From contig NZ_JABWQX020000010.1 of the NCBI RefSeq assembly GCF_014268655.2, positions 1-64,000 of the forward strand: 64,000 bases of DNA, read 5' to 3'. Shown here in pieces: positions 1 to 8,280 of the stretch (the first letter of the stretch is position 1; every line of letters starts with the position of its first letter). The notes under the pieces were generated by a model. It made no database searches. It was not told the DNA's origin and saw only the letters and a list, made by a program, of their open reading frames with translations. A program made the translations under genes and the position numbers. Source of the DNA: Pseudomonas marvdashtae. Its GTDB lineage: Bacteria > Pseudomonadota > Gammaproteobacteria > Pseudomonadales > Pseudomonadaceae.

Positions 1-2
1 CA

Positions 3-58
3 GATAATTCGTGCTTGGGGAATGGCTGGGCTCAGATGCCGCATTCCCCGGAATTATC
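3..58. repeat. Imperfect inverted repeat at the window edge
   Basis: Two nested pairs of arms are visible: GATAATTC (3-10) with GAATTATC (51-58), and GGGGAATG (17-24) with CATTCCCC (42-49). The hairpin lies beyond the end of the FAH-family gene. It may be the terminator or operator of a gene to the left of the window; I see no T-run. The rest of 1-182 holds no credible gene. Confidence 0.4.
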
Positions 59-132
59 CGGATGGCATGTGAAAAAACGGTAAACGCTACGGCACCGATG
101 TTCCCGTGTTCTGCATAGGAATGCGTCAACGA

Positions 133-165
133 GCGCTCCGCGTCCTGCTATTGGACACGGAGCGC
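133..165. terminator. Hairpin downstream of the FAH-family gene
   Basis: Arms GCGCTCCGCGTCC (133-145) and GGACACGGAGCGC (153-165) pair in 12 of 13 positions around a 7-base loop. The hairpin sits 18 bases past the stop codon of the minus-strand gene that ends at 183. There is no clear U-run, so it could be a 3' stabilising or weak terminating structure rather than a classical terminator. Confidence 0.4.
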
Positions 166-182
166 GGGAACGATCGTTGCGA

Positions 183-848
183 TTAACGAACGCTGCTCTC
201 GAAACGGCTCGCGCCAGGCAACTCCAGCACCAGCTCATCGCCCACGTTCAGTGGTCCGACGCCCGCCGGAGTACCGGTGAGAATCACGTCGCCGGCCTGC
301 AGCGAGAAGCAGCCCGCCATGTATTGAATCATCGGCACGATAGGGTTGAGCATCAGGCTGCTGTTGCCGTCCTGGCGTACTTCACCGTTGATGGTCAAAC
401 GCACGGGGATGTCGGTCAGGTCAGCAAACGCGTCCTTCGAGACAAAGGGGGCGATCACTGCCGCGCCGTCGAAGGACTTGGCGACTTCCCACGGCAGGCC
501 TTTGCCCTTGAGCTCGGCCTGCTTGTCGCGCAAGGTCAGGTCCAAGGCCGGGGCGAAGCCTGAGATAGCGTCCAGCACTTCTTCGACGCTGGGTTTGGTG
601 GACAGCGGTTTGCCGATCAGCACGGCGATTTCCGCCTCGTAGTGCACCGAGCCGCGATCGGTCGGGATCTTGAAACCACCTTCCAGTGGCACCACGCAAC
701 TGCCTGGCTTGATGAACAGCAAGGGCTCGGTGGGCACCGGGTTGTCCAATTCCTTGGCGTGTTCGGCATAGTTGCGGCCGATGCACACCACCTTGCCCAG
801 CGGGAAATGAATACGCGTACCGTCGAGATACTGGTGCTGATAGCTCAT
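183..848 (-). CDS. Fumarylacetoacetate hydrolase (FAH) family protein
   Basis: The 221-residue protein is the single-domain, YcgM-like form of the FAH superfamily. These are cytoplasmic, divalent-metal-dependent enzymes that hydrolyse or decarboxylate acylpyruvate-type substrates. The expected metal ligands are visible as E71 and E73 (in HYEAEIAV) and D103 (in ALDLTLRD), so it should be active. It starts 43 bases after the D-2-hydroxyglutarate dehydrogenase gene ends and is probably its second operon gene. Members include acylpyruvases and oxaloacetate decarboxylases, so the substrate stays open. The start at MSYQHQYLDG is the only sensible one. Confidence 0.85.
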   Translation of the reverse strand: MSYQHQYLDGTRIHFPLGKVVCIGRNYAEHAKELDNPVPTEPLLFIKPGSCVVPLEGGFKIPTDRGSVHYEAEIAVLIGKPLSTKPSVEEVLDAISGFAPALDLTLRDKQAELKGKGLPWEVAKSFDGAAVIAPFVSKDAFADLTDIPVRLTINGEVRQDGNSSLMLNPIVPMIQYMAGCFSLQAGDVILTGTPAGVGPLNVGDELVLELPGASRFESSVR

Positions 849-891
849 TACCGACTCCTGCCTTTTCGAATTGTCATCAGGTGTTTATGGG

Positions 892-2286
892 TCAAATCGC
901 GAAAATCTTGCCCGGATTCATGATGCCGTTAGGGTCGAACACGGCCTTTACCGCTTTCATGTAGTCGATTTCAACCGCAGAACGACTGTACGTCAGATAG
1001 TCGCGCTTGGTCATGCCCACGCCATGTTCGGCGGAGATCGAGCCGTTGTACTTCTCCACGGTTTCGAAGACCCATTTGTTCACGGTCGCGCACTTGGCGA
1101 AGAACTCGTCCTTGCTCAGGTTTTCCGGCTTGAGGATGTTCAGGTGCAGGTTGCCGTCGCCGATGTGGCCGAACCAGACGATTTCGAAATCCGGGTAATG
1201 TTCGCCGACGATCGCGTCGATTTCCCGCAGGAAGCCAGGGACCTTGGAAACCGTGACCGAGATGTCGTTCTTGTACGGCGTCCAGTGGGAGATGGTTTCG
1301 GAGATGTACTCGCGCAGTTTCCACAGGTTCTGCAATTGGGTTTCGCTCTGGCTCATCACGCCGTCCAGCACCCAACCCTGCTCGACGCAGTGTTCGAAGG
1401 TTTCCAGCGCATGGTTGGCGACTTCTTCGGTGGTCGCTTCGAATTCCAGCAGGGCATAGAACGGGCAGTCGGTTTCGAACGGCGCGGGCACGTCGCCACG
1501 ACCGAGCACCTTGGCCAGGGCTTTGTCGGAGAAAAATTCGAACGCGGTGAGATCGAGCTTGCCCTGGAAGGCATGCAGCACGGGCATGATCGAGTCGAAG
1601 TCCGGCGTCCCGAGAACCATGGCAGTGAGGTTTTTCGGAGCCCGGTCCAGGCGCATGGTGGCTTCGACGACGAAGCCCAGCGTGCCCTCGGCGCCGATGA
1701 ACAGCTGCCGCAAGTCGTAGCCGGTGGCGTTCTTGATCAAATCCTTGTTCAGTTCCAGCAGGTCGCCCTTGCCGGTGACGACCTTCATGCCCGCGACCCA
1801 GTTACGGGTCATGCCGTAGCGAATGACCTTTATCCCGCCGGCATTGGTGCCGATATTGCCGCCAATCTGGCTGGAGCCCGCCGAAGCGAAGTCGACCGGG
1901 TAGTACAGGCCGTGTTCCTCGGCCTTGTTCTGCAATTGCTCGGTGATCACGCCCGGCTGGCACACGGCAGTGCGGTCAGTCAGGTTCACGTCGAGAATCT
2001 GGTTCATGTAGTCGAAAGACACCACGACTTCACCGTTCGCCGCCACGGCTGCGGCGGAAAGCCCTGTACGCCCCCCCGAGGGGACCAGCGCGACCTTGTG
2101 CGTATTGGCCCAGCGCACGATGGCCTGGACCTGCTCGGTGGTCTTGGGAAAGACAATGGCGGTCGGTGCGGGTGCGTAATGCTTGGTCCAATCCTTGCCG
2201 TAGGCATTCAGCGAGTCGGCGTCGGTCAAGACCTTGCCAGGCTCAACCAGGGTCTTCAGCTCATCTATCACGGCAGGATTGGTCAT
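892..2286 (-). CDS. FAD-binding D-2-hydroxyglutarate dehydrogenase
   Basis: This 464-residue flavoprotein belongs to the GlcD/DLD family. The FAD-binding PSGGRTGLS loop lies at about residues 69-77, and metal or substrate histidines are at H374 and H381 (FGHIGDGNLHLN) and H421 (AEHGVGM). It oxidises D-2-hydroxyglutarate to 2-oxoglutarate and passes electrons to an electron-transfer flavoprotein or quinone. Established work in Pseudomonas links this enzyme to SerA, which makes D-2-hydroxyglutarate while reoxidising NADH. Here it is divergent from serA, which supports that role over glycolate or lactate oxidation. I chose the ATG at 2286 (MTNPAVIDEL), which has GAGAG upstream; an in-frame ATG at 2316 lacks a good site. 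Confidence 0.88.
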   Translation of the reverse strand: MTNPAVIDELKTLVEPGKVLTDADSLNAYGKDWTKHYAPAPTAIVFPKTTEQVQAIVRWANTHKVALVPSGGRTGLSAAAVAANGEVVVSFDYMNQILDVNLTDRTAVCQPGVITEQLQNKAEEHGLYYPVDFASAGSSQIGGNIGTNAGGIKVIRYGMTRNWVAGMKVVTGKGDLLELNKDLIKNATGYDLRQLFIGAEGTLGFVVEATMRLDRAPKNLTAMVLGTPDFDSIMPVLHAFQGKLDLTAFEFFSDKALAKVLGRGDVPAPFETDCPFYALLEFEATTEEVANHALETFEHCVEQGWVLDGVMSQSETQLQNLWKLREYISETISHWTPYKNDISVTVSKVPGFLREIDAIVGEHYPDFEIVWFGHIGDGNLHLNILKPENLSKDEFFAKCATVNKWVFETVEKYNGSISAEHGVGMTKRDYLTYSRSAVEIDYMKAVKAVFDPNGIMNPGKIFAI

Positions 2287-2489
2287 CGACAGAACTCTCG
2301 AACAATTCATGGTCATCCTGAGAACGCTTCACGTCGCAGGAATGGGTGTTTGCGGGGGGCATATGCTAGCATACCGACCCCGCAGCGTAGTGCCCAACGG
2401 CTGTTCTGCGGCGACGGCTGTCATGCCGGTCGGGCCAGCCTATGCTGCCCGATTCCCTGCCATTTTCTCCGGGACACAGGTTTACGCAG
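2287..2489. promoter_or_regulatory. Divergent promoter region with a 12-bp perfect palindrome
   Basis: The 203 bases between the two divergent starts must hold both promoters. They contain the perfect palindrome TATGCTAGCATA at 2362-2373, close to the midpoint. It is a candidate operator. No -35/-10 pair is convincing enough by eye to assign. Confidence 0.4.
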
Positions 2490-3719
2490 ATGAGCAAGAC
2501 TTCTCTCGATAAGAGCAAGATCAAGTTCCTTCTTCTCGAAGGCGTCCACCAATCGGCTGTCGACGTCCTCAAGTCGGCGGGCTACACCAGCATCGAGTAC
2601 ATCACCAGTTCTCTGCCGGAAGCCCAGCTCAAGGAAAAGATCGCCGATGCTCACTTCATCGGCATTCGCTCCCGTACCCAATTGACCGAAGAGATCTTCG
2701 ACCACGCCAAGAAACTGGTCGCGGTCGGCTGCTTCTGCATCGGCACCAACCAGGTCGACCTCAACGCAGCCCGTGAGCGTGGTATCGCGGTGTTCAACGC
2801 GCCGTACTCCAACACCCGCTCCGTTGCCGAACTGGTGCTGGCCGAAGCGATCCTGCTGCTGCGCGGCATCCCTGAGAAAAACGCTTCCTGCCACCGTGGC
2901 GGCTGGATCAAGAGCGCGGCCAATTCCTTTGAAATCCGTGGCAAGAAGCTGGGTATCGTCGGCTATGGCTCGATCGGCACGCAACTGTCCGTGTTGGCTG
3001 AAGGCTTGGGCATGCAGGTGTTCTTCTATGACACCGTGACCAAGCTGCCGCTGGGCAACGCGACCCAGGTGAACAACCTGCACGAGTTGCTGGGCATGTC
3101 CGACATCGTCACCCTGCATGTGCCGGAAACCGCCGCCACCCAGTGGATGATCGGCGAGAAGGAAATCCGTGCCATCAAGAAAGGCGGGATCCTGATCAAC
3201 GCCGCGCGCGGTACGGTGGTCAAGCTCGACGCCTTGGCCGAAGCGATCAAGGACAAGCACCTGATCGGCGCTGCCATCGACGTGTTCCCGGTGGAGCCGC
3301 GCTCCAACGACGACATCTTCGAAAGCCCGCTGCGTGGCCTGGACAACGTGATCCTGACCCCGCACATCGGCGGTTCCACCGCTGAAGCCCAAGCCAACAT
3401 CGGCCTGGAAGTGGCGGAAAAACTGGTCAAGTACAGCGACAACGGTACCTCGGTATCGTCGGTGAACTTCCCGGAAGTGGCCCTGCCGGCCCACCCTGGC
3501 AAGCATCGCCTGCTGCACATCCACGAGAACATCCCGGGTGTGATGAGCGAGATCAACAAGGTCTTCGCGGAAAACGGCATCAACATTTCCGGTCAGTTCC
3601 TGCAGACCAACGAGAAAGTCGGCTACGTCGTGATCGACGTCGATGCCGAATACTCAGACTTGGCGCAAGAGAAGCTGCAGCACATCAACGGCACCATTCG
3701 TTGCCGCGTGCTGTTCTAG
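2490..3719 (+). CDS. serA: D-3-phosphoglycerate dehydrogenase
   Basis: SerA catalyses the first step of phosphoserine-route serine synthesis, 3-phosphoglycerate to 3-phosphohydroxypyruvate, with NAD. The 409-residue protein has the NAD-binding GYGSIG motif at 158-163 and the D-hydroxyacid dehydrogenase triad R240, E269 and H292. A C-terminal ACT domain spans about 339-409, beginning at the KHRLLHIHENIPG segment, and is the usual site of serine feedback inhibition. The ATG at 2490 (MSKTSLDKSK) fits family length; the 16-residue upstream extension looks random. A strong terminator follows directly, so the gene is monocistronic. It is divergent from the dehydrogenase that recycles its D-2-hydroxyglutarate by-product. 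Confidence 0.97.
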   Translation: MSKTSLDKSKIKFLLLEGVHQSAVDVLKSAGYTSIEYITSSLPEAQLKEKIADAHFIGIRSRTQLTEEIFDHAKKLVAVGCFCIGTNQVDLNAARERGIAVFNAPYSNTRSVAELVLAEAILLLRGIPEKNASCHRGGWIKSAANSFEIRGKKLGIVGYGSIGTQLSVLAEGLGMQVFFYDTVTKLPLGNATQVNNLHELLGMSDIVTLHVPETAATQWMIGEKEIRAIKKGGILINAARGTVVKLDALAEAIKDKHLIGAAIDVFPVEPRSNDDIFESPLRGLDNVILTPHIGGSTAEAQANIGLEVAEKLVKYSDNGTSVSSVNFPEVALPAHPGKHRLLHIHENIPGVMSEINKVFAENGINISGQFLQTNEKVGYVVIDVDAEYSDLAQEKLQHINGTIRCRVLF

Positions 3720-3752
3720 GAAAGCTGACTGCAAGTCGAGGTTTGGCTTGCG

Positions 3753-3791
3753 AAAAAAAACGGGAGCCCCGAAAAGGGCTCCCGTTTTTTT
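3753..3791. terminator. Bidirectional intrinsic terminator between serA and the DUF4399 gene
   Basis: A perfect 9-bp stem, CGGGAGCCC (3761-3769) with GGGCTCCCG (3776-3784), is flanked by eight A residues on the left and seven T residues on the right. It can therefore terminate serA on the plus strand and the convergent minus-strand gene. Confidence 0.93.
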
Positions 3792-3801
3792 ACCGGGACC
3801 G

Positions 3802-4227
3802 TTACTTCACGGTCACAGTGATCTTTTCGGAGACAATCGACGGGTCGAACGGCATGTGGCCGCTGTCGCCCAGGATCAATTGCAAGGTGTGCTTGCCTGG
3901 AGCCAGCTTGATAGTGGCTTCGGTCTGCGCCTTGCCGAAATGCATGTGGTTGGCGTCGGTCGGGATCGGTGCGCCTTCCTCTGGCAGGTCGTCGACATCG
4001 ATCAGCAAATGATGGTGGCCAGTGTTCTTGGTCACATCGCCCGCCGGGGCCAGGGCGATGTTCTTGACGCCGAACTTGACCTTGAATTCCTGGCTGACGG
4101 TGGCGCCGTCTTCCGGGGAAACGATGAACACTTCTGCACCTTTGGGCGCCGGGGTAGCGGCGCTTGCCAGCATCGAAGCGCCCAATAACAGACCGGCCAA
4201 CGCGGCACGAGACATAAAGCTTTTCAT
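3802..4227 (-). CDS. DUF4399-type periplasmic protein
   Basis: The 141-residue product begins with a clear signal peptide (MKSFMSRAALAGLLLG, cleavage likely after ASA near residue 24). The mature part carries the features of DUF4399 proteins: GHHHLLIDVDDLP, NHMHFGKAQ and a closing PGKHTLQLILGD segment. The histidine-rich motifs suggest metal binding, but no biochemical function is established for the family that I know of. The ATG at 4227 is preceded by GGAG at an 8-base distance and gives the proper signal peptide; a longer frame adds only seven charged residues. It is convergent with serA across the shared terminator. Confidence 0.8.
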   Translation of the reverse strand: MKSFMSRAALAGLLLGASMLASAATPAPKGAEVFIVSPEDGATVSQEFKVKFGVKNIALAPAGDVTKNTGHHHLLIDVDDLPEEGAPIPTDANHMHFGKAQTEATIKLAPGKHTLQLILGDSGHMPFDPSIVSEKITVTVK

Positions 4228-4360
4228 TTTTTTCTCCAGTTTTTCCATGAAATCCGCCTGGTCATGACAACTTCATGACCAATCGTTGTCGAAGCCTGCA
4301 ACAACCATAGCAAAGCGAGCCTGAAACGAGCGTCGCTTGTATAAATACAAAGGAGTGACC

Positions 4361-4927
4361 ATGCGTTTTCTGCCTGGCCTGATCTGCCTGCTACCCCTGT
4401 TGAGCCCTCTGGCCCATGCGGAACTGATCGACGACATCAACGACCGTGGCGAATTGCGGATCGCCCTCGAGGCCAACACGGCTCCTTTCAACTTCAAGGA
4501 GGACGGCAAGCTCACCGGTTTCGAAGTGGAACTGGGTGAAATGCTTGCCAGTGAACTCGATGTACGGCCCGATTTTGTCGTCACCGATGCCGCGGATCTG
4601 CTGGCCGGTGTGGAAAGCGGCAAGTACGACGTCGCCATCAACCACATAGCAATGACCCCGGAACTGGCGGAACGTTTCGACACCAGCGCGACTTACAGCC
4701 AGCCGGATGCACAGTTGCTGGCCAGCAAGGATGAGCCGCAACGTCCGCTGGTCCTGGTCCAGTCATTCCAGCCGGAGGAAAAGCAGGGCCCGCCGCCCAG
4801 CCTGGTGATTCCGTTCCAGAAGGGCAACCCGGCATTCAAGGCCAGCCTGGACAATGCCCTGAGTCGAATCAAGGGTGACGGGCGGCTGGAACAGTTGTCG
4901 CAGAAGTGGCTGGTCAAGCCGGAGTGA
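4361..4927 (+). CDS. Short periplasmic solute-binding protein, family 3
   Basis: The start is set by AGGAG at 4351-4355. A signal peptide (MRFLPGLICLLPLLSPLAHA) is followed by the typical opening of family 3 binding proteins, with ELRIALEANTAPFNF and GFEVELGEMLA, and by the YDVAIN motif. At 188 residues it is about 60-80 residues shorter than usual amino-acid binding proteins; most of the second lobe is missing. No permease or ATPase gene is adjacent. It could be an orphan receptor-like binder or a reduced relic. The reading frame is intact and ends in a normal KGDGRLEQLSQKW motif, so the shortening is internal rather than a truncation. Confidence 0.75.
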   Translation: MRFLPGLICLLPLLSPLAHAELIDDINDRGELRIALEANTAPFNFKEDGKLTGFEVELGEMLASELDVRPDFVVTDAADLLAGVESGKYDVAINHIAMTPELAERFDTSATYSQPDAQLLASKDEPQRPLVLVQSFQPEEKQGPPPSLVIPFQKGNPAFKASLDNALSRIKGDGRLEQLSQKWLVKPE

Positions 4928-4962
4928 TTTGGTTTGAGCGCTTTCCCTTGCGGGGGTAGTTC

Positions 4963-5589
4963 TCAAGCTCTACGCCACACACTCGCCAGCCAAGGCTGCT
5001 GCTCTCGCGGCAGCCCCGCCGGCCGGTAGTAGTGCTCCAGCTCGACGAAACCCGCCTCGGTGAGCAACGCCCGCCAGGCGTCGAGATCGTGATACGCCCC
5101 GAAGCGCTGGCCGTTCCAGCCTTCCTGGTTTTCGCCCCGAGGATTTGAGCTGAACAACACGCCGCCGGGTTTGAGCGTGGCGTGCAATTGCTTGAGCACC
5201 CGAGGCAGTTCCTGGACGGGAACATGAAACAGCACCGCGTTGGCGAAAATCCCGTCAAAGCGTTCGGCTGGCAGGTCGAGCTGCAAGAAGTCCTGGCGCC
5301 ACACATCACATCCGCTGTCCTGGCGCGCCATCCGGGCAAATTCTTCTGAGCCGTCGAGGCCGACCGCAACATGACCCATGGCGGTGAACGTGCGCAGATC
5401 CCGTCCCGGACCGCAGCCGAAGTCCAGGATATGAAACGGCGCCTGGCCTTGGATATGTCTCAGCAAGGCGTCGATGTTCTGGCTGACATCGTGGTCGCGT
5501 GTGCCTTGGCGAAAATCTTCTGCCACCTCGTTGTAGTGACCCAGGGTCGTGGCGGTGATGGTGCGCAGGTCGTCGGGTGTGTGTTTCAT
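4963..5589 (-). CDS. Class I SAM-dependent methyltransferase
   Basis: The 208-residue protein shows methyltransferase motif I, ILDFGCGPGRDL, at about residues 54-65, the acidic end of strand 2 (VGLDGS) and the post-motif FDGIFANAVLFHVP, with LKPGGVLF after it. These are the SAM-binding hallmarks of the Methyltransf_11/25 group. The acceptor cannot be told from sequence. The ATG at 5589 (MKHTPDDLRT) gives the family length; a longer frame upstream adds 24 residues with no ribosome site. It stands alone, convergent with the gene at 4361 and followed on the same strand by no close partner. Confidence 0.8.
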   Translation of the reverse strand: MKHTPDDLRTITATTLGHYNEVAEDFRQGTRDHDVSQNIDALLRHIQGQAPFHILDFGCGPGRDLRTFTAMGHVAVGLDGSEEFARMARQDSGCDVWRQDFLQLDLPAERFDGIFANAVLFHVPVQELPRVLKQLHATLKPGGVLFSSNPRGENQEGWNGQRFGAYHDLDAWRALLTEAGFVELEHYYRPAGLPREQQPWLASVWRRA

Positions 5590-5688
5590 GATCACGGCTT
5601 GGGTGGGGAGCGTTGGTCGACTATACCGCAAGCAGGCTTGCGGCTTAATCGGCACCGGCATGCAGGCTCGCTCCCGTGATGCCGCGTT

Positions 5689-6333
5689 TCAGCGTTTGTT
5701 CAGGCCTTGCGCCAAACGGTCGCCACCCAACTGGATCACCGCCACCAGCGCTACCAACAACACGATCACCGTGAGCATCACCTGGCTGTCGAAACGCTGG
5801 TAGCCGTAACGGTAGGCAATATCGCCCAGCCCTCCGGCGCCGATTGCCCCGGCCATGGCGGATGAGTTGATCATGGTCACCAGCGTGATGGTAAAACCGC
5901 CAACGATACCTGGCAGCGCTTCGGGCAGCAGCACGTGCCAGACGATGTGCCAGCGCCGGCAGCCCATGGCCTGCGCGGCTTCGATCAGGCCATGGTCGAC
6001 CTCCCGCAGACTGACTTCGGCGATCCGGGCGAAGAACGGCGTGGCGGCAATGGTCAGTGGCACCACTGCGGCCCACACGCCGTAGGTGGTGCCGACGATC
6101 AACCGGGTGAACGGAATCAGTGCCACCATCAGGATCAGGAAAGGTATCGAGCGAAACAGGTTCACGAACGCGCCCAGGGCTCTGTTCACGGCGGGCGCTT
6201 CATAGATTCCGCCCTTGCCACTGGTGACCAGGATCACCGCCAACGGAATGCCCGCCAGCAAAGCGATCAACGACGACACACCGACCATCAGGAACGTGTC
6301 GATAAAACCCTGCAATAACCGATCAAGCCACAT
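5689..6333 (-). CDS. metI: MetI-like ABC transporter permease
   Basis: This 214-residue inner-membrane permease has about five hydrophobic segments and the EAA loop that docks with the ATPase ([13 protein letters not shown]). The whole sequence matches the MetI family of D/L-methionine transporters. Its start overlaps the end of the ATPase gene by 11 bases, so the two are translated together. It is the last gene of a six-gene operon with two SfnB enzymes and an LLM monooxygenase. The transported molecule here is therefore more likely a methionine-related or other organosulfur compound than methionine alone; that is inference. Confidence 0.87.
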   Translation of the reverse strand: MWLDRLLQGFIDTFLMVGVSSLIALLAGIPLAVILVTSGKGGIYEAPAVNRALGAFVNLFRSIPFLILMVALIPFTRLIVGTTYGVWAAVVPLTIAATPFFARIAEVSLREVDHGLIEAAQAMGCRRWHIVWHVLLPEALPGIVGGFTITLVTMINSSAMAGAIGAGGLGDIAYRYGYQRFDSQVMLTVIVLLVALVAVIQLGGDRLAQGLNKR

Positions 6334-7447
6334 ATCCCAGCACCTCCACGTGTTGCGCCCAGGCGCCTGCCCGTTGGCGCAGTTCTTCCGCGCCCCATGA
6401 GGAGCCGCTCACCGCCAGCAATAATTGCCCGAGCCCATGGCCCTGGATCCGTTCAATGCCGCCATGCAGCAGCCGCACCCGTCCGCCGAGGGCATTGAAC
6501 AACGCCGCGAGGTCCGGTTCATCACGGCTTGTCCCGGTGAATTGCAGGCGCAGCACCGTGGCGGCAACCGCCGACGCCGGTTGTGGCTGCAAGCGGTTCT
6601 GCAACTCCTCAGGCAGCGCGTGCTGCAGCGGCGCCAGCAGCGTCCGGCTGACGTCGTGCTGCGGGGTGCCGAAGACTTCCCAAACCGGCCCTTGCTCGAC
6701 GATTCGCCCCTGTTCGAGCACCACCACTCGGTCGCAGACTTCCCGGATCACCGCCATTTCATGGGTAATCAGAACAATCGTCAGGCCCAGCCGCTGGTTG
6801 ATCTGGCGCAGCAAGCCGAGGATCGATTGAGTCGTCTCCGGATCCAGCGCCGAAGTGGCCTCGTCACACAGAAGGATCTCTGGATCGTGGACCAGCGCCC
6901 GGGCGATCCCGACTCGCTGCTTCTGCCCGCCCGAGAGCTGCGCCGGATAAGCCCCGTGCTTGCCCTGCAATCCCACCAGTTCGAGCAGCTCGCGGACTTT
7001 TTGTTGCCGTTGTTCCTTGGGCACGCCGGCCACTTTCAGCGGCAGCTCCACGTTCTGCCACACCGTCTTGGCCGACATCAGGTTGAAGTGCTGGAAGATC
7101 ATGCCGATGCGTCGGCGCAGCGCCACCAGGCGATCCTCATCGAACTCGCCAATGTCCACCTGATCGATCAGCACGCGCCCGCTGGTGGGTTGTTCGAGCC
7201 GGTTGATGGTGCGGATCAACGATGACTTGCCAGCGCCGCTGCGGCCGATGATCCCGAACACCTCGCCGTGCTGGATCGCCAGGTCGATGCCCTGCAGCGC
7301 ATCGACCGGTCCCTGGGCACCCGTGTAAGTCTTGCCCAGGCCGATGAAACGCACGTGGGCGCGATTGAGCTGCGGGTGCAGTTCAGTGTGCTCGGCAGTG
7401 CGCGGCTTGGGTGTTTGCTGTTTGAGCAGAGCGTTGACGGCGTTCAT
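6323..7447 (-). CDS. metN: MetN-like ABC transporter ATP-binding protein
   Basis: The 374-residue ATPase has Walker A at 68-75 (GRSGAGKS), the LSGGQKQR signature, Walker [13 protein letters not shown] and the switch histidine in [11 protein letters not shown]-terminal NIL domain of about 80 residues, the regulatory methionine-sensing domain of MetN, is present. Compared with E. coli MetN it carries about 30 extra N-terminal residues before [11 protein letters not shown]. The ATG at 7447 lies two bases past the binding-protein stop codon. It energises the permease encoded next and should be repressed when sulfur is plentiful, although no operator is visible here. Confidence 0.9.
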   Translation of the reverse strand: MNAVNALLKQQTPKPRTAEHTELHPQLNRAHVRFIGLGKTYTGAQGPVDALQGIDLAIQHGEVFGIIGRSGAGKSSLIRTINRLEQPTSGRVLIDQVDIGEFDEDRLVALRRRIGMIFQHFNLMSAKTVWQNVELPLKVAGVPKEQRQQKVRELLELVGLQGKHGAYPAQLSGGQKQRVGIARALVHDPEILLCDEATSALDPETTQSILGLLRQINQRLGLTIVLITHEMAVIREVCDRVVVLEQGRIVEQGPVWEVFGTPQHDVSRTLLAPLQHALPEELQNRLQPQPASAVAATVLRLQFTGTSRDEPDLAALFNALGGRVRLLHGGIERIQGHGLGQLLLAVSGSSWGAEELRQRAGAWAQHVEVLGYVA

Positions 7448-7449
7448 GA

Positions 7450-8259
7450 TCAGCTTTCCCAACCGGCTTGATAGAGCTTGCCGTGGGCCTTGTCCAGGGC
7501 CGCGCGCACGGCGGGGGAGTGCTGGTAGATGTCGACGAACTTGATCAGCCGAGGATCGTTTTTGTTCTTGGGTTGGATCACGAACTGGATCACATATTCC
7601 TTGTGGTCGAGGCCGTCGAACAGCAGGGCGGACGTGGCATCGAAGGTGTTTGCCAACCGGATGTAGGCCGGATAGCCCTGCACCAGGTCGGCATCTTCAT
7701 AGGCGCGCACCAGTTGCACGGCCTCGACTTGCAGAATCTTGAGCTTCTTGGGGTTGGCGATGATGTCGTCTTCGGTGGCCTTGTAGCCCACGTCCGGCTT
7801 GAGCTGGATCAGCCCGGCCTTGGCCAGCAGTTGCAAGCCGCGCCCGCTGTTGATCGGGTCGTTGGCAATGGCAATGCTCGCGCCCTCGGGCAGCTCGTCG
7901 AAGCTTTTGTAGCGTTTCGAATAGAGCCCCACGTTGTTGATGATCCCCGGCGCGAACGGCACCAGATCGAATCCGGCGGCGGCCTTGGCGTTTTCCAGGA
8001 AAGGGATGTGCTGGAAGTAATTCACGTCGATGTCGCCGGAAGCGAGGCTGACGTTGGGTGCGATCCAGTCGCTGAACTCCACCAGTTCGACCTTCAGGCC
8101 TTGTTTGCCCGCCTCTTCGACAGCGGCCTCCAGCGGGATGGCGAAGGCGGCGGTGGTGCCAATTTTCAACGGAGCATCAGCCGCAAAGAGAGCTGAGCTG
8201 AACAGGCCGAGGGCCAGGGCCAGTGCTTTGAATGGCAGGGTCAGGAGGTGCTTGGTCAT
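7450..8259 (-). CDS. metQ: MetQ/NlpA-family substrate-binding protein
   Basis: The 269-residue protein opens with a signal peptide ending near SSALFAADA and continues with the NlpA-family [18 protein letters not shown] and [10 protein letters not shown] motifs. Unlike E. coli MetQ there is no lipobox cysteine, so it should be a soluble periplasmic binder. The ATG at 8259 has GGAA eight bases upstream; an ATG at 8277 lacks a site. It lies between the LLM monooxygenase and the ATPase, which ties uptake to oxidative breakdown. The ligand is probably a sulfur compound, but its identity is not readable from sequence. Confidence 0.87.
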   Translation of the reverse strand: MTKHLLTLPFKALALALGLFSSALFAADAPLKIGTTAAFAIPLEAAVEEAGKQGLKVELVEFSDWIAPNVSLASGDIDVNYFQHIPFLENAKAAAGFDLVPFAPGIINNVGLYSKRYKSFDELPEGASIAIANDPINSGRGLQLLAKAGLIQLKPDVGYKATEDDIIANPKKLKILQVEAVQLVRAYEDADLVQGYPAYIRLANTFDATSALLFDGLDHKEYVIQFVIQPKNKNDPRLIKFVDIYQHSPAVRAALDKAHGKLYQAGWES

Positions 8260-8280
8260 GTCGGTTGTTCCAGTCATTGA

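Noticed and set aside
871..2493. Long open frame of 540 codons antisense to the D-2-hydroxyglutarate dehydrogenase gene
   Set aside because: It mirrors the real gene in high-GC DNA, has no domain features and no ribosome site.
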